Shown: positions 43,086 through 53,333 of the stretch, one piece after another
Layout: the number at the start of each line of letters is the position of its first letter
Numbering within the stretch: position 1 is the first letter of the stretch
Assembly: GCF_003688405.1 (NCBI RefSeq)
Contig: NZ_REFC01000014.1
Span: 62,001 to 126,000 of the forward strand
Direction of reading: 5' to 3'
DNA length: 64,000 bases
Origin: Ulvibacter antarcticus
Lineage (GTDB): Bacteria; Bacteroidota; Bacteroidia; Flavobacteriales; Flavobacteriaceae
Notes under the pieces: model-generated
Databases searched by the model: none
Seen by the model: the letters and a program-made list of their open reading frames with translations, nothing else
What the model was told of the DNA's origin: nothing
Program-made: the position numbers and the translations under genes

Positions 43086-43559
43086 ATGCTCAATTTAATA
43101 GGGACATACGAGTGCAAAGCAGACGTCAAAGGAAGGGTCATGGTGCCGTCTCCTTTGAAGAAACAGCTGACTCCTGTAATGACCAATGGCTTTGTAATTA
43201 AGCGGGCGGTATTTCAGGCATGTCTTGAATTGTACCCTATGGCAGAGTGGAATGCGTTGATGCAAAAAATGGGACAGTTGAATCGATTTAACCGCAAAAA
43301 CAACGATTTCATACGTCGTTTTACGGCAGGTGTAAAAACGGTAGAATTGGATGCGACGGGAAGATTGCTAATCCCGAAAGATTTGATGTCGTTTGCGGGA
43401 ATTCAAAAAGAAATTGTGATCTCATCGGCAATTAATATTGTCGAAATATGGGATAAAGATAAATATGAACAGGCCATTGACGATGCTGCCAGTGATTTTG
43501 CGGATCTGGCGGAAGAGGTAATGGGAGATGAAAGTGACGCAGCAAATGGAATATCATAA
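43086..43559 (+). CDS. mraZ: transcriptional regulator MraZ
   Basis: A 157-residue protein from ATG 43086. The longer frame from 43023 covers the operator boxes and promoter and is not used. Two AbrB-like SpoVT/MraZ repeats: GTYECKADVKGRVMVPSPLK and VKTVELDATGRLLIPKDLM. It is the first gene of the dcw operon and a probable autorepressor via the upstream boxes. The rsmH start lies inside its last codons. Confidence 0.93.
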   Translation: MLNLIGTYECKADVKGRVMVPSPLKKQLTPVMTNGFVIKRAVFQACLELYPMAEWNALMQKMGQLNRFNRKNNDFIRRFTAGVKTVELDATGRLLIPKDLMSFAGIQKEIVISSAINIVEIWDKDKYEQAIDDAASDFADLAEEVMGDESDAANGIS

Positions 43560-44442
43560 TCCGGTTTTATTAACCGAAACTGTAGATGGGCTTAACATCC
43601 AACCCGACGGGGTTTATGTGGATGTCACTTTTGGCGGCGGGGGTCATTCCAGAGAAATTTTAAACAGACTTGGTCCAAAAGGAAGATTGCTAGCTTTCGA
43701 TCAGGATAAAGATGCTCTTGAAAATACAATCGACGACCCAAGATTTACACTTATCAACGAAAACTTCAGATTTATAAAAAGATTTTTACGCTTCCATGGA
43801 CAGCTAGAAGTCGATGGAATTCTAGCCGATTTTGGTGTTTCTTCTCATCAATTTGACGTGGCAGAACGTGGTTTTTCAACGCGTTTTGAAGCCGATCTGG
43901 ATATGCGTATGAATCAGGACACAGACTTTTCTGCCTATCACGTTGTTAACAAATACGAAGAAGTAAAGCTGAAAAATGTGCTGCAGCAGTATGGAGAATT
44001 ACGTTCGGCGCCTGGCATGGCGAGAGTGATCGTTGAAGCCAGGGGACAAACCCCGATTAAATCTAGTGACCAATTAAAACTCGCTTTAAAGCGCTTTTTG
44101 CCTCAACATAAAGAGAATAAAATTCTTGCTCAGATATACCAGGCGATTCGCATTGAGGTAAATCAGGAGTTGGATGTTTTGAAGGAGTTTCTAATCCAAA
44201 CTCTTGAAGTGTTGAAGCCCAATGGGAGACTGAGTGTGATTTCCTACCATTCATTGGAAGACCGTTTGGTGAAACGCTTTATGAGGAATGGTTTGTTTGA
44301 AGGAGAGCCGGAGAAAGATGTCTTCGGAAGAGTTGAAGTGCCAATGAAACCGGTTGGAAAATTTATAATTCCTTCCGAAGCAGAAATAAAAGAAAATAAT
44401 AGGGCAAGAAGCGCAAAACTTCGAATCGCCAGAAAATTATAA
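43546..44442 (+). CDS. rsmH: 16S rRNA (cytosine1402-N4)-methyltransferase
   Basis: A 298-residue RsmH/MraW. MEYHNPVLL is the family start (an ATG at 43528 adds six residues). SAM-binding GVYVDVTFGGGGHSREIL; ILADFGVSSHQFD; GRLSVISYHSLEDRLVKRFM; ends ENNRARSAKLRIARKL. Methylates 16S rRNA. Overlaps mraZ and abuts ftsL. Confidence 0.96.
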   Translation: MEYHNPVLLTETVDGLNIQPDGVYVDVTFGGGGHSREILNRLGPKGRLLAFDQDKDALENTIDDPRFTLINENFRFIKRFLRFHGQLEVDGILADFGVSSHQFDVAERGFSTRFEADLDMRMNQDTDFSAYHVVNKYEEVKLKNVLQQYGELRSAPGMARVIVEARGQTPIKSSDQLKLALKRFLPQHKENKILAQIYQAIRIEVNQELDVLKEFLIQTLEVLKPNGRLSVISYHSLEDRLVKRFMRNGLFEGEPEKDVFGRVEVPMKPVGKFIIPSEAEIKENNRARSAKLRIARKL

Positions 44443-44763
44443 ATGAAGCAGAACTTTTACAACATAATTAAAGGAAAGTTTTTGGTAAATGATGATGCCC
44501 TAAAAAACTGGCGCTTTATCATTTTCCTATCGGCTTTGGCTTTGGTTATGATCGCAAGTTCGCATACAGCCGATAAAAAGGTGCACCGCATTGCGCAATT
44601 AAGTAATGAAGTAAAAGAATTGAAAAGTGAATATGTGGATGTGCGCATGAAACTGATGCAATCCAGAATGGAAAGCAAAGTGATAAAAGCCATGGCAGGT
44701 AGGGGTTTAGAGCCTTCAGAAACGCCACCGCAAAAAATAAAAATTAAAACTAAAAAGAAGTAG
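44443..44763 (+). CDS. ftsL: FtsL-like division protein
   Basis: A 106-residue bitopic protein. Cytoplasmic segment about 1-25, membrane segment about 26-40 (FIIFLSALALVMIAS), then a coiled-coil region (about 45-85; LSNEVKELKSEYVDVRMKLM). Position between rsmH and ftsI identifies it; sequence similarity to FtsL of other phyla is low, as usual. Confidence 0.85.
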   Translation: MKQNFYNIIKGKFLVNDDALKNWRFIIFLSALALVMIASSHTADKKVHRIAQLSNEVKELKSEYVDVRMKLMQSRMESKVIKAMAGRGLEPSETPPQKIKIKTKKK

Positions 44764-44767
44764 CGAG

Positions 44768-46768
44768 TTGCCAGTAGAAGATAAAAACATATTGAATCGC
44801 TTATATATCATCGCCGGAGGTATGTTTCTCTTTGCGCTTCTAATTGCCGTGAAACTGATCGATATTCAGTTTGTTGACGGTGATAAGTATCGTGAGATGG
44901 CACACAAAAATACCACCAAGAATTTTGTAATTACCGCCAATAGGGGGAATGTGTATGCCGATGATGGTAGTTTGCTTGCGACTTCGGTGCCTAAGTATGA
45001 TATCCGTTTCGATGCGGTTACGGTTTCTTCAGAGAACTTTAAAGAGAATATGGTGCCACTTTCACAGGAATTGGGGAAGATGTTTGGAAAACCTGCTTCC
45101 TATTATCAGAATGTTTTCAGAAAAGCACGTGCCAACAAAAATCGCTACCTGGCAGTCGCCAAAAATCTAGGATATTCAGAATATATTAAGGTAAAGAGTA
45201 TGCCACTCTTCAGATTAGGCCCTTATAAAGGGGGAATAATTGTCGAGCAGCGAACGGTTCGGGAACATCCTATTGGAAAGATTGCCGAGCGAATGGTGGG
45301 TAGTGAAAGTAGTCAGAAACCCGGTTATTATGCAGTGGGCCTGGAAGGTGCATTTAATGATTATTTACACGGAAAAGAAGGCAGGAGATTAAAACAAAAA
45401 ATTGCGAAAGGCCAATGGAAGCCTGTTTATGATGATAATGAGATCGAGCCACAGGATGGTTACGATATAGTTTCTACGCTTAATATAAACATCCAGGATA
45501 TTGCACATCATGCCCTCCTAAAACAATTAGAATATTACGAAGCCGAGCATGGTACGGTAATCGTTATGGAGGTAAAAACCGGTGAGATTAAGGCGGTTTC
45601 TAATCTGGGCCGCACCAAAGATGGTACTTATTATGAAAAATTGAATTATGCTATTGGTGAATCTCATGAGCCTGGATCAACCTTTAAAGTAATGGCTATG
45701 ATGGCCGCTTTGGAAGATAAGGTAATTGATACTTCTACGGTTGTGGATACAAAAGCAGGTTCGAAGTCATTTTATGGGCGTCGTATTAATGATTCTCATC
45801 ATGGTGGCTACGGAAAGATTTCGGCAGCCAAAGCATTGGAAGTTTCGTCTAATATTGGTTTAGCCACAATCATTGATGAGGGCTATTCTAAAAATCCTGA
45901 AAAATTTATCAATCATTTAAAAGATTGGGGGCTTGATACACCTATTGGGATTCCAATTAAAGGAGAAGGAAAACCCATGATTCCGGAACCCGGACACAGT
46001 AAATGGAGTAGAAATGCCTTGCCATCTATGGCGTACGGATATAATTTGAGTCTTACACCACTTCAAACCCTCACTTTTTATAATGCAGTGGCTAACGATG
46101 GTGTTATGGTAAAGCCTTTGTTTATTAAAGAGATAAAATCATGGAATCGGGAAGTGGAGCATTTCGATACCGAAGTGATGAATGATAAAATAGCTTCGGA
46201 AGAAACCATTAATGAGATTCGTGAAATTCTGAAAAACATTGTAAAACGAGGAACGGGTAAGTCATTGTATTCTGAAAACTTTTCAATGGCGGGAAAAACA
46301 GGGACCGCGCAAACTGAATACTGGATGAAAGATTGGGCGAGCAATCGCAGATACGTTTCTTCATTTGCGGGTTATTTCCCGGCCGAGAATCCGAAGTATT
46401 CGTGCATTGTTGTCATTCATAAACCAAGTATTAAGAAGGGATTCTATGGTGCCGACGTATCTGGTCCAGTGTTTAAACGTATCGCTCAAAAGATATTTAC
46501 AGACTCGCCGCTGGTTGCTGAGGTGGCCAATTTAGATGCATCCGATAAGCGAATTGAAACGGATTTTGAAAGTTACTACCCAAAGGCTCAAAAGAAATAT
46601 ACTCTTATGCCAAACCTACAAGGAATGGCAGGAATGGATGCTGTATCGCTATTGGAAAATTTAGGCTTAAAAGTGAAAACACAGGGAATTGGATCTGTGT
46701 CGCAACAATCGATAAAATCTGGAGAGAATATTAAAAAAGGAACTCAAATTGTTTTAAAACTATCGTGA
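44768..46768 (+). CDS. ftsI: peptidoglycan transpeptidase FtsI (PBP3) with PASTA domain
   Basis: A 666-residue class B penicillin-binding protein. TTG start at 44768. Membrane anchor about 11-31. Catalytic serine in GSTFKVM (about S304, SxxK), SSN motif in EVSSNIGLA, KTGT at about 511 in MAGKTGTAQTEY. One PASTA domain about 610-666. Cross-links septal peptidoglycan. Its stop overlaps the murE GTG by four bases. Confidence 0.95.
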   Translation: MPVEDKNILNRLYIIAGGMFLFALLIAVKLIDIQFVDGDKYREMAHKNTTKNFVITANRGNVYADDGSLLATSVPKYDIRFDAVTVSSENFKENMVPLSQELGKMFGKPASYYQNVFRKARANKNRYLAVAKNLGYSEYIKVKSMPLFRLGPYKGGIIVEQRTVREHPIGKIAERMVGSESSQKPGYYAVGLEGAFNDYLHGKEGRRLKQKIAKGQWKPVYDDNEIEPQDGYDIVSTLNINIQDIAHHALLKQLEYYEAEHGTVIVMEVKTGEIKAVSNLGRTKDGTYYEKLNYAIGESHEPGSTFKVMAMMAALEDKVIDTSTVVDTKAGSKSFYGRRINDSHHGGYGKISAAKALEVSSNIGLATIIDEGYSKNPEKFINHLKDWGLDTPIGIPIKGEGKPMIPEPGHSKWSRNALPSMAYGYNLSLTPLQTLTFYNAVANDGVMVKPLFIKEIKSWNREVEHFDTEVMNDKIASEETINEIREILKNIVKRGTGKSLYSENFSMAGKTGTAQTEYWMKDWASNRRYVSSFAGYFPAENPKYSCIVVIHKPSIKKGFYGADVSGPVFKRIAQKIFTDSPLVAEVANLDASDKRIETDFESYYPKAQKKYTLMPNLQGMAGMDAVSLLENLGLKVKTQGIGSVSQQSIKSGENIKKGTQIVLKLS

Positions 46769-48228
46769 TCTTATTAAGAGACATATTGTATAAGGTAACC
46801 CTCGAGAAAGTCGTAGGAAATACAGCTGTGGCAGTTCGCGATCTCCATTTCGATTCTCGTAAAGTAGCGTTGGATGATGTGTTTATTGCTATAAAGGGTT
46901 CGCTATCTAATGGGCACGATTATATTAAAACCGCCTGCGATAAAGGTGCTGTGGCTATAATTTGTGAAGCAATGCCAGAAGAGTTTGTCAATGGAATTAC
47001 CTTTGTTCAAGTTGCTGACTCCCATCAGGCATTGGCGTTAATGGCAGCTAATTTTTATGATAACCCTTCAGAAAATTTAAAGCTGATAGGAGTGACGGGA
47101 ACGAATGGTAAAACAACCATCGCAACTTTGTTGTACAATCTTTTTAAGCAGACGGGCTATGAAGCCGGTTTACTTTCTACAGTAAAAATATTGGTTGGAG
47201 AAGTGGAGTACAAAGCCACTCATACCACCCCAGATTCGTTGACGATTAACCGGTATTTAAGGGAAATGGTGGACGCCGGTGTGGAATTCTGTTTTATGGA
47301 AGTAAGTTCACATGGTATTCACCAAAAACGTACGGAAGGGTTGCATTTTACCGGAGGAATCTTCACTAACCTATCTCATGATCACCTCGATTATCACAAA
47401 GATTTTAAAGAATACCGAGATGTAAAAAAGTTATTTTTTGATCAATTACCCAAAACGGCCTTCGCGTTGATAAATGGAGATGATAAGAATGGTGCGGTGA
47501 TGGTTCAAAATACAAAGGCTAAGAAATATACCTATGCCTTAAAATCGTATGCTGATTATAAAGCTCAGATTTTGGAAAATCAATTTACGGGGCTTTTACT
47601 TAAAATTAACAATCACGAATTATGGGTAAAGCTTATAGGTAGCTTTAATGCCTATAATATGCTCGCTATTTATGCTGCTTCAGATTTGTTAGAATTGGAA
47701 AATATGGAGGTGCTTCAAGCAATGAGTCTATTGGAGAGTGTTGACGGCAGATTTCAGTATTTAGTTTCAGAAAAAAATATTACAGCTATAGTCGATTATG
47801 CACATACTCCCGATGCTCTTAAAAATGTGCTTGAGACAATAAATAGCATCAGAACTGGTAACGAGGAAATTATCACTGTGGTGGGATGTGGAGGCGACAG
47901 AGATGCTCAAAAGAGACCAGTGATGGGAAATATTGCGGCAAGTCTAAGTACCAAAGTGATTTTTACAAGTGACAATCCCAGAAGTGAAGATCCTGAAACA
48001 ATTATTGAAGAAATCGAAGCAGGAGTTCCTTCCGAACATTATAAAAAGACCTTGTCAATAACCGATCGCAAACAGGCTATTAAAACTGCCTGTCAGTTAG
48101 CCAATGAGAATGATATTATTCTAGTGGCGGGAAAAGGTCATGAGACCTATCAGGAGATTAAAGGAGAACGTTTTGATTTCGATGATTTTAAGATGGTAAA
48201 TCAATTATTAACAGCCCTAAATAAATAA
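46765..48228 (+). CDS. murE: UDP-MurNAc-tripeptide ligase
   Basis: A 487-residue Mur ligase. ATP loop GVTGTNGKTTIATLLY (about 110-125), THTTPDSLTINRYL, HDHLDYHKDF, and the DNPRSEDP motif near residue 410, which is the mark of meso-diaminopimelate-adding MurE. GTG start overlaps ftsI. Adds the third residue of the peptidoglycan stem. Confidence 0.95.
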   Translation: MILLRDILYKVTLEKVVGNTAVAVRDLHFDSRKVALDDVFIAIKGSLSNGHDYIKTACDKGAVAIICEAMPEEFVNGITFVQVADSHQALALMAANFYDNPSENLKLIGVTGTNGKTTIATLLYNLFKQTGYEAGLLSTVKILVGEVEYKATHTTPDSLTINRYLREMVDAGVEFCFMEVSSHGIHQKRTEGLHFTGGIFTNLSHDHLDYHKDFKEYRDVKKLFFDQLPKTAFALINGDDKNGAVMVQNTKAKKYTYALKSYADYKAQILENQFTGLLLKINNHELWVKLIGSFNAYNMLAIYAASDLLELENMEVLQAMSLLESVDGRFQYLVSEKNITAIVDYAHTPDALKNVLETINSIRTGNEEIITVVGCGGDRDAQKRPVMGNIAASLSTKVIFTSDNPRSEDPETIIEEIEAGVPSEHYKKTLSITDRKQAIKTACQLANENDIILVAGKGHETYQEIKGERFDFDDFKMVNQLLTALNK

Positions 48229-48231
48229 ACT

Positions 48232-49464
48232 ATGTTGTACTATTTGTTTGATTATTTAGAAAAAACCTACCAGCTACCAGGGGCGAGTCTCTTTCAGTTT
48301 ATCACATTCCGTGCGTCACTGGCAGTAATTTTGTCACTCTTTATTGCAACTGTTTATGGGAAGAAGATAATAGCTTATTTACAGAAAAAACAAGTTGGTG
48401 AAACTGTTCGTGATTTAGGATTAGAAGGACAAAGTGAAAAAGCAGGAACACCTACTATGGGTGGGATCATAATAATTCTTGCAACAATTATCCCTGTGTT
48501 GCTATTCGCTAAACTGGAGAATATTTATGTGATCCTACTACTCGTAACCACGGTTTGGATGGGGATAATTGGATTTGTAGATGATTATATAAAGAAATTC
48601 AGAAAAAATAAAGAAGGCCTTGCCGGACGCTACAAAGTTGTTGGACAGGTTGGTCTCGGAATCATTGTAGGCGCTACTATGTTCTTTCATCCCGATATTA
48701 CAGTAAAACGTCAAAAGATGAATCCGGTGACGGGTACTGAAATCGTGGCGCAAAATTCGGCCAGAGAATTTTATCCGGCGGAGAAGACCTTATTAACAAC
48801 AATTCCATTTGTAAAGAAGAACGAATTCAACTACGAAAATCTAATCAAATGGGTTGGAGATGATTATAAGAAATACGCCTGGCTAGTTTTTATACCTATT
48901 GTCATTTTTATCATCACAGCAGTTTCGAACGGAGCAAACCTCACCGATGGTATAGACGGTTTGGCGGCAGGAACATCAGCGATTATCGCAGTTACTTTGG
49001 CAATTTTTGCATGGGTTTCAGGAAATGTAGTGTTCTCAGATTACCTAAACATCATGTACATCCCGAACACTGGAGAAATGACCATTTTTATCATGGCATT
49101 TACAGGAGCGCTTATCGGATTTCTATGGTATAATACCTATCCGGCTCAAGTGTTTATGGGAGACACGGGTAGTTTGACGATTGGTGGAATTATCGCTGTT
49201 ATTGCAATTGCTATTCGAAAAGAATGGTTGATCCCAATTCTCTGCGGAATCTTTTTGGTAGAAAATCTATCTGTGGTGCTACAGGTGAGTTGGTTTAAAT
49301 ACACCAGAAAGAAATTTGGTGAAGGAAGGCGAATCTTTAGAATGTCGCCCTTGCATCATCATTATCAAATAAAGGGTTTTCACGAAAGTAAGATAGTAAC
49401 ACGGTTTTGGATTGTTGGAATTTTTCTAGCAATCATTACTATCGTGACATTGAAGATAAGATAG
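48232..49464 (+). CDS. mraY: phospho-MurNAc-pentapeptide transferase
   Basis: A 410-residue polytopic membrane enzyme that makes lipid [16 protein letters not shown] (Mg2+ site), [14 protein letters not shown], and FMGDTGSL and SPLHHHYQ near the end are present. It has an extra 50-60-residue loop (about 160-215) compared with the E. coli protein, a feature I expect in Bacteroidetes. Three bases after murE. Confidence 0.96.
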   Translation: MLYYLFDYLEKTYQLPGASLFQFITFRASLAVILSLFIATVYGKKIIAYLQKKQVGETVRDLGLEGQSEKAGTPTMGGIIIILATIIPVLLFAKLENIYVILLLVTTVWMGIIGFVDDYIKKFRKNKEGLAGRYKVVGQVGLGIIVGATMFFHPDITVKRQKMNPVTGTEIVAQNSAREFYPAEKTLLTTIPFVKKNEFNYENLIKWVGDDYKKYAWLVFIPIVIFIITAVSNGANLTDGIDGLAAGTSAIIAVTLAIFAWVSGNVVFSDYLNIMYIPNTGEMTIFIMAFTGALIGFLWYNTYPAQVFMGDTGSLTIGGIIAVIAIAIRKEWLIPILCGIFLVENLSVVLQVSWFKYTRKKFGEGRRIFRMSPLHHHYQIKGFHESKIVTRFWIVGIFLAIITIVTLKIR

Positions 49465-49525
49465 AAAACAGAGGTAAGACGTGAGATATGAGATATGAGA
49501 AAAACAAATATAAAATACAGTCAAG

Positions 49526-50899
49526 GTGAATTCTCAAGTCTCAGGTTTTAAAGCTAAGATCTCGAAACAACGATTGGTTGTTTTAGGAGGAGGAGAAAGC
49601 GGAGTGGGGACGGCTATTTTAGGAAAAAAGAAGGAGTTTGAAGTGTTTGTGTCAGACTTCGGAAAAATAAAAGAATCATACAAACAAGTTCTGTTACATC
49701 ATGAGATTGAATGGGAAGAAGGAGGTCATTCTGAAGCAAAAATACTTTCAGCAGACATAGTAATGAAAAGTCCGGGAATTCCTGATAATGCACCAATTGT
49801 CATCAAGTTGATTGCTAAAGGTGTGAAGGTGGTTTCTGAAATTGAATTCGCTTCAAAATTCACTGAGGCAACCATAGTAGGAATCACGGGCAGCAATGGA
49901 AAAACAACCACTGCGACGCTCACTTACGAATTGCTAAAACAAGGCGGATTAAATGTTGCCTTAGGAGGTAATATTGGAAAGAGCTTCGCCGAACAGGTTG
50001 CTGATGGAAGATATCAGAATTACGTTCTGGAACTCAGTAGTTTTCAATTGGACGGAATCGATTCGTTTGCACCACATATTGCAGTGCTATTGAATCTAAG
50101 TCCGGATCATTTGGATCGATACGATTACAAATATGAAAATTATATCGCTTCGAAATTCAGGATAGCAATGAATCAGACTAAGGATGATTATTTCATCTAT
50201 GATGCAGACGATATAGAAATAAATAAATGGCTTACGCAAAACCCAATACAATCTCAATTATTGCCTTTTTCAGTAACAAAACAATTGAAACAAGGCGCAT
50301 GTATAATAAACAACGAAATAGTAATAACAATAGACAATAACAATCTCACTATGCCGATCGGAACATTAGGATTACAAGGAAAACACAATCAAAAAAATGC
50401 AATGGCAGCTTCTACGGTAGCTAATTTGTTGAAAATTCGTAAAACAACCATCAGGGAATGTTTAGAGAGCTTTCAGGGCGTTGAACACCGTTTGGAAAAA
50501 GTACTAAAAATCAACAATGTGATGTACGTCAACGATTCAAAAGCGACCAATGTAAACGCTACATTTTACGCTTTAGATAGTATGTCTACCCCAACCGTTT
50601 GGATTGTTGGCGGTGTCGATAAAGGAAATGATTATACAGAGCTACTGCCTCTGGTAAATGAAAAGGTGAAAGGGATTATTTGCCTGGGTGTTGATAATGA
50701 AAAGATTATCGAAGCCTTCGGAAACGTTGCCGAGACTTTAATTGAAACTCATTCAATGGAACAAGCTGTAAAACAGGCGTATCGATTGGCAGAAAGAGGC
50801 GATACAGTGCTACTTTCTCCCGCCTGTGCAAGTTTTGATCTATTTGAAAATTACGAAGACCGAGGGAGACAATTTAAAGAAGCAGTGAGACATCTTTAA
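49526..50899 (+). CDS. murD: UDP-MurNAc-alanine-D-glutamate ligase
   Basis: A 457-residue Mur ligase. Start GTG 49526; the family core begins RLVVLGGGESGVGTAILG. ATP loop GITGSNGKTTTATL, NLSPDHLDRYDY, LSPACASFDLFENYEDRG at the end. The 60-base gap from mraY holds a short GAGATAT repeat. After murD comes a 155-base repeat-filled gap, the only large gap in the operon before ftsZ. Confidence 0.95.
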   Translation: MNSQVSGFKAKISKQRLVVLGGGESGVGTAILGKKKEFEVFVSDFGKIKESYKQVLLHHEIEWEEGGHSEAKILSADIVMKSPGIPDNAPIVIKLIAKGVKVVSEIEFASKFTEATIVGITGSNGKTTTATLTYELLKQGGLNVALGGNIGKSFAEQVADGRYQNYVLELSSFQLDGIDSFAPHIAVLLNLSPDHLDRYDYKYENYIASKFRIAMNQTKDDYFIYDADDIEINKWLTQNPIQSQLLPFSVTKQLKQGACIINNEIVITIDNNNLTMPIGTLGLQGKHNQKNAMAASTVANLLKIRKTTIRECLESFQGVEHRLEKVLKINNVMYVNDSKATNVNATFYALDSMSTPTVWIVGGVDKGNDYTELLPLVNEKVKGIICLGVDNEKIIEAFGNVAETLIETHSMEQAVKQAYRLAERGDTVLLSPACASFDLFENYEDRGRQFKEAVRHL

Positions 50900-50912
50900 A
50901 TTAAGAATTAAG

Positions 50913-51050
50913 TTGTCACTTCGAGTGGTCCCGATAGCTATCGGGATTGTATCGAGAAGGAGTGATTTTTGATGACCAGCGGGAATAAAAAATAGTATCG
51001 AGAAGGAGTGATTTTTGATGACCAGCGGGAATAAAAATAGTATCGAGAAG
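50913..51050. repeat. composite repeat inside the dcw operon (copy 3 of CACTTCGAGTG element)
   Basis: TGTCACTTCGAGTGG is followed by a perfect palindrome TCCCGATAGCTATCGGGA (50929-50946). Then come two 45-46-bp tandem units starting GTATCGAGAAGGAGTG (50949-50994, 50995-51039) and a third partial GTATCGAGAAG (51040-51050), which ends four bases before the ftsW ATG. AAGGAGTG resembles a Shine-Dalgarno sequence but lies in the repeat. Confidence 0.88.
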
Positions 51051-51054
51051 AAGA

Positions 51055-52245
51055 ATGAAAAACATATTTCAATACATACAAGGTGATAAAGCGATTTGGG
51101 CAGTAGTTGCCCTTTTGGCGTTATTTTCTTTCTTGCCGGTCTATAGCGCCAGTAGCAATTTGGCCTATTTATATGGAGATGGGAGCACCTTGCCATTTTT
51201 GCTAAAACACTTTGCACACTTGGTATTGGGATTTGCAATTCTTTATGGAGTTCATAAAATACCCTTTCATTATTTTAGAGGCTTATCAATTATTGCTTTG
51301 CCGGTTGTTGTGTTGCTTCTCATAATTACTATTTCTGAAGGTACAACCATCGAAGGGGCGAATGCAAGTAGATGGATTCGGGTTCCGTTTGTAGGAGTGA
51401 CCTTTCAAACTTCTGCCTTAGCTGCAGTTGTACTAATGGCGTATGTGGCCAGGTATCTCTCTAAGATAAAAGACAAAGTAATTACTTTTAAAGAATCTTT
51501 ACTGCCATTGTGGTTGCCGGTTTTTGTGGTTTTAGGTTTAATTCTTCCCGCAAATTTTTCTACCACAGCAATAATTTTTGCGATGGTGGTTATTTTGGTT
51601 TTCGTAGGCGGTTATCCCATCAAGTATTTAGGAATCATCTTAGGTGCCGGACTGTTAATGTTAACATTGTTTGTACTCACAGCAAAGGCATTCCCTGAGG
51701 TGTTTCCAAATCGTGTTGATACCTGGATAAGCCGTGTCGACAGCTTTGTAGATAATGAAGATACCGAAGCCGATTACCAAATAGAAAAGGCAAAAATAGC
51801 GATCGCATCCGGTGGTGTTACGGGCTTAGGTCCGGGTAAGAGTGTGCAGAAAAACTTCTTGCCTCAATCATCATCCGATTTTATCTACGCCATTATTGTG
51901 GAAGAGTTTGGTTTGGTTGGTGCGTTTTTCCTATTGTTTATGTACCTGTTATTATTGTTCCGAATAGTGATTGTTGCTCACAAGGCAAGCTCTTTCTTCG
52001 GAAAATTACTCGTTATCGGGGTGGGACTACCTATTGTATTTCAGGCCTTAATAAATATGGGCGTAGCTGTAGAATTGTTTCCCGTAACCGGAAAAACATT
52101 GCCACTAATAAGTAGTGGGGGTAGCGCCATTTGGATGACCTGTCTTGCATTAGGAATGATATTAAGCGTAAGTGCAAAAAGAGAACCTGTAATTATAGAA
52201 GATAAAGAACAAAACCCTTTAGATATTTTAAGTGAAGCCCTATAA
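51055..52245 (+). CDS. ftsW: septal peptidoglycan polymerase FtsW
   Basis: A 396-residue SEDS-family glycosyltransferase with about ten membrane segments. [35 protein letters not shown] (the conserved D), and [14 protein letters not shown] are typical. Works with FtsI. Its end overlaps the murG start by 14 bases. Confidence 0.95.
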   Translation: MKNIFQYIQGDKAIWAVVALLALFSFLPVYSASSNLAYLYGDGSTLPFLLKHFAHLVLGFAILYGVHKIPFHYFRGLSIIALPVVVLLLIITISEGTTIEGANASRWIRVPFVGVTFQTSALAAVVLMAYVARYLSKIKDKVITFKESLLPLWLPVFVVLGLILPANFSTTAIIFAMVVILVFVGGYPIKYLGIILGAGLLMLTLFVLTAKAFPEVFPNRVDTWISRVDSFVDNEDTEADYQIEKAKIAIASGGVTGLGPGKSVQKNFLPQSSSDFIYAIIVEEFGLVGAFFLLFMYLLLLFRIVIVAHKASSFFGKLLVIGVGLPIVFQALINMGVAVELFPVTGKTLPLISSGGSAIWMTCLALGMILSVSAKREPVIIEDKEQNPLDILSEAL

Positions 52246-53323
52246 ATTCATCATAAGTGGAGGAGGAACCGGAGGTCATATATACCCGGCAGTTGCGATT
52301 GCGAATGAACTAAAATTCCGCTATCCAGATGCCGAATTTCTGTTTGTAGGAGCACAGGATCGCATGGAAATGGAGAAGGTGCCGCAGGCTGGGTACAAAA
52401 TAGAAGGGCTATGGATTTCGGGGATTCAGCGAAAATTGACTTTACAAAATGCTCAGTTTCCTTTAAAACTGGCTTCTAGCTTAATAAGATCGAAGGCGAT
52501 TATTAGAAAATTTCGTCCTGACGCTGTGGTAGGGACCGGCGGATTTGCAAGCGGACCCTTATTAAGAGTAGCTTCTAATAAAGGTATTCCTTGTCTTATT
52601 CAGGAGCAGAATAGTCATGCGGGGATTACCAATAAATGGTTGGCGAAGAAGGCGAAGAAGATTTGCGTTGCTTATGAAGGGATGGAAAAGTTCTTCCCTT
52701 CGGAAAAGATTGTACTAACGGGTAATCCTGTTCGCCAAGATCTTTTGGAAGTATCCGGAAAAAGAGCAGAATCGCTTTCGTTTTTCAATCTGAAGCCAAA
52801 TCTGAAGACAGTATTAGTGCTGGGGGGAAGTCTTGGAGCGAGAAAAATTAATCAGTTGATTGATGAATCATTGTCCTTTTTTGCTGAAAATAAAGTACAG
52901 CTCATTTGGCAATGCGGAAAATATTACGAGAACGATTACAAAGGAAAAGCTTCTGAAAATGTACAAGTACATACCTTCTTAAACAGGATGGATCTGGCCT
53001 ATGCAGCAGCCGATATTATTGTGTCCCGCGCCGGTGCATTATCGGTTTCTGAATTGTGCCTTGTGGGTAAGCCGGTCATTTTTATTCCGTCGCCCAATGT
53101 AGCAGAAGATCATCAAACGAAGAATGCTATGGCAATTTCAGAAAAAAATGCAGCGTTATTAATAAAGGAAAGTGAATTGTCTGAGAAGTTTCAATCGGAA
53201 TTTATAGCCTTAATGGCTTCAGAAAAAAGACAGAAAGAACTTTCAGAAAACATAAAGAAGTTGGCAAAACCAAATGCAACTAATGAAATCGTTGATGAAA
53301 TTGAGAAAATTATTGAACATTGA
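52232..53323 (+). CDS. murG: UDP-GlcNAc transferase MurG (lipid II synthase)
   Basis: A 363-residue GT28 enzyme. [19 protein letters not shown] (about 9-27), [33 protein letters not shown], and [11 protein letters not shown] with [17 protein letters not shown] start at 52232 within ftsW. Short gap to murC contains an ATTGAAC repeat. Confidence 0.96.
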   Translation: MKPYKFIISGGGTGGHIYPAVAIANELKFRYPDAEFLFVGAQDRMEMEKVPQAGYKIEGLWISGIQRKLTLQNAQFPLKLASSLIRSKAIIRKFRPDAVVGTGGFASGPLLRVASNKGIPCLIQEQNSHAGITNKWLAKKAKKICVAYEGMEKFFPSEKIVLTGNPVRQDLLEVSGKRAESLSFFNLKPNLKTVLVLGGSLGARKINQLIDESLSFFAENKVQLIWQCGKYYENDYKGKASENVQVHTFLNRMDLAYAAADIIVSRAGALSVSELCLVGKPVIFIPSPNVAEDHQTKNAMAISEKNAALLIKESELSEKFQSEFIALMASEKRQKELSENIKKLAKPNATNEIVDEIEKIIEH

Positions 53324-53333
53324 ACATTGAGAG

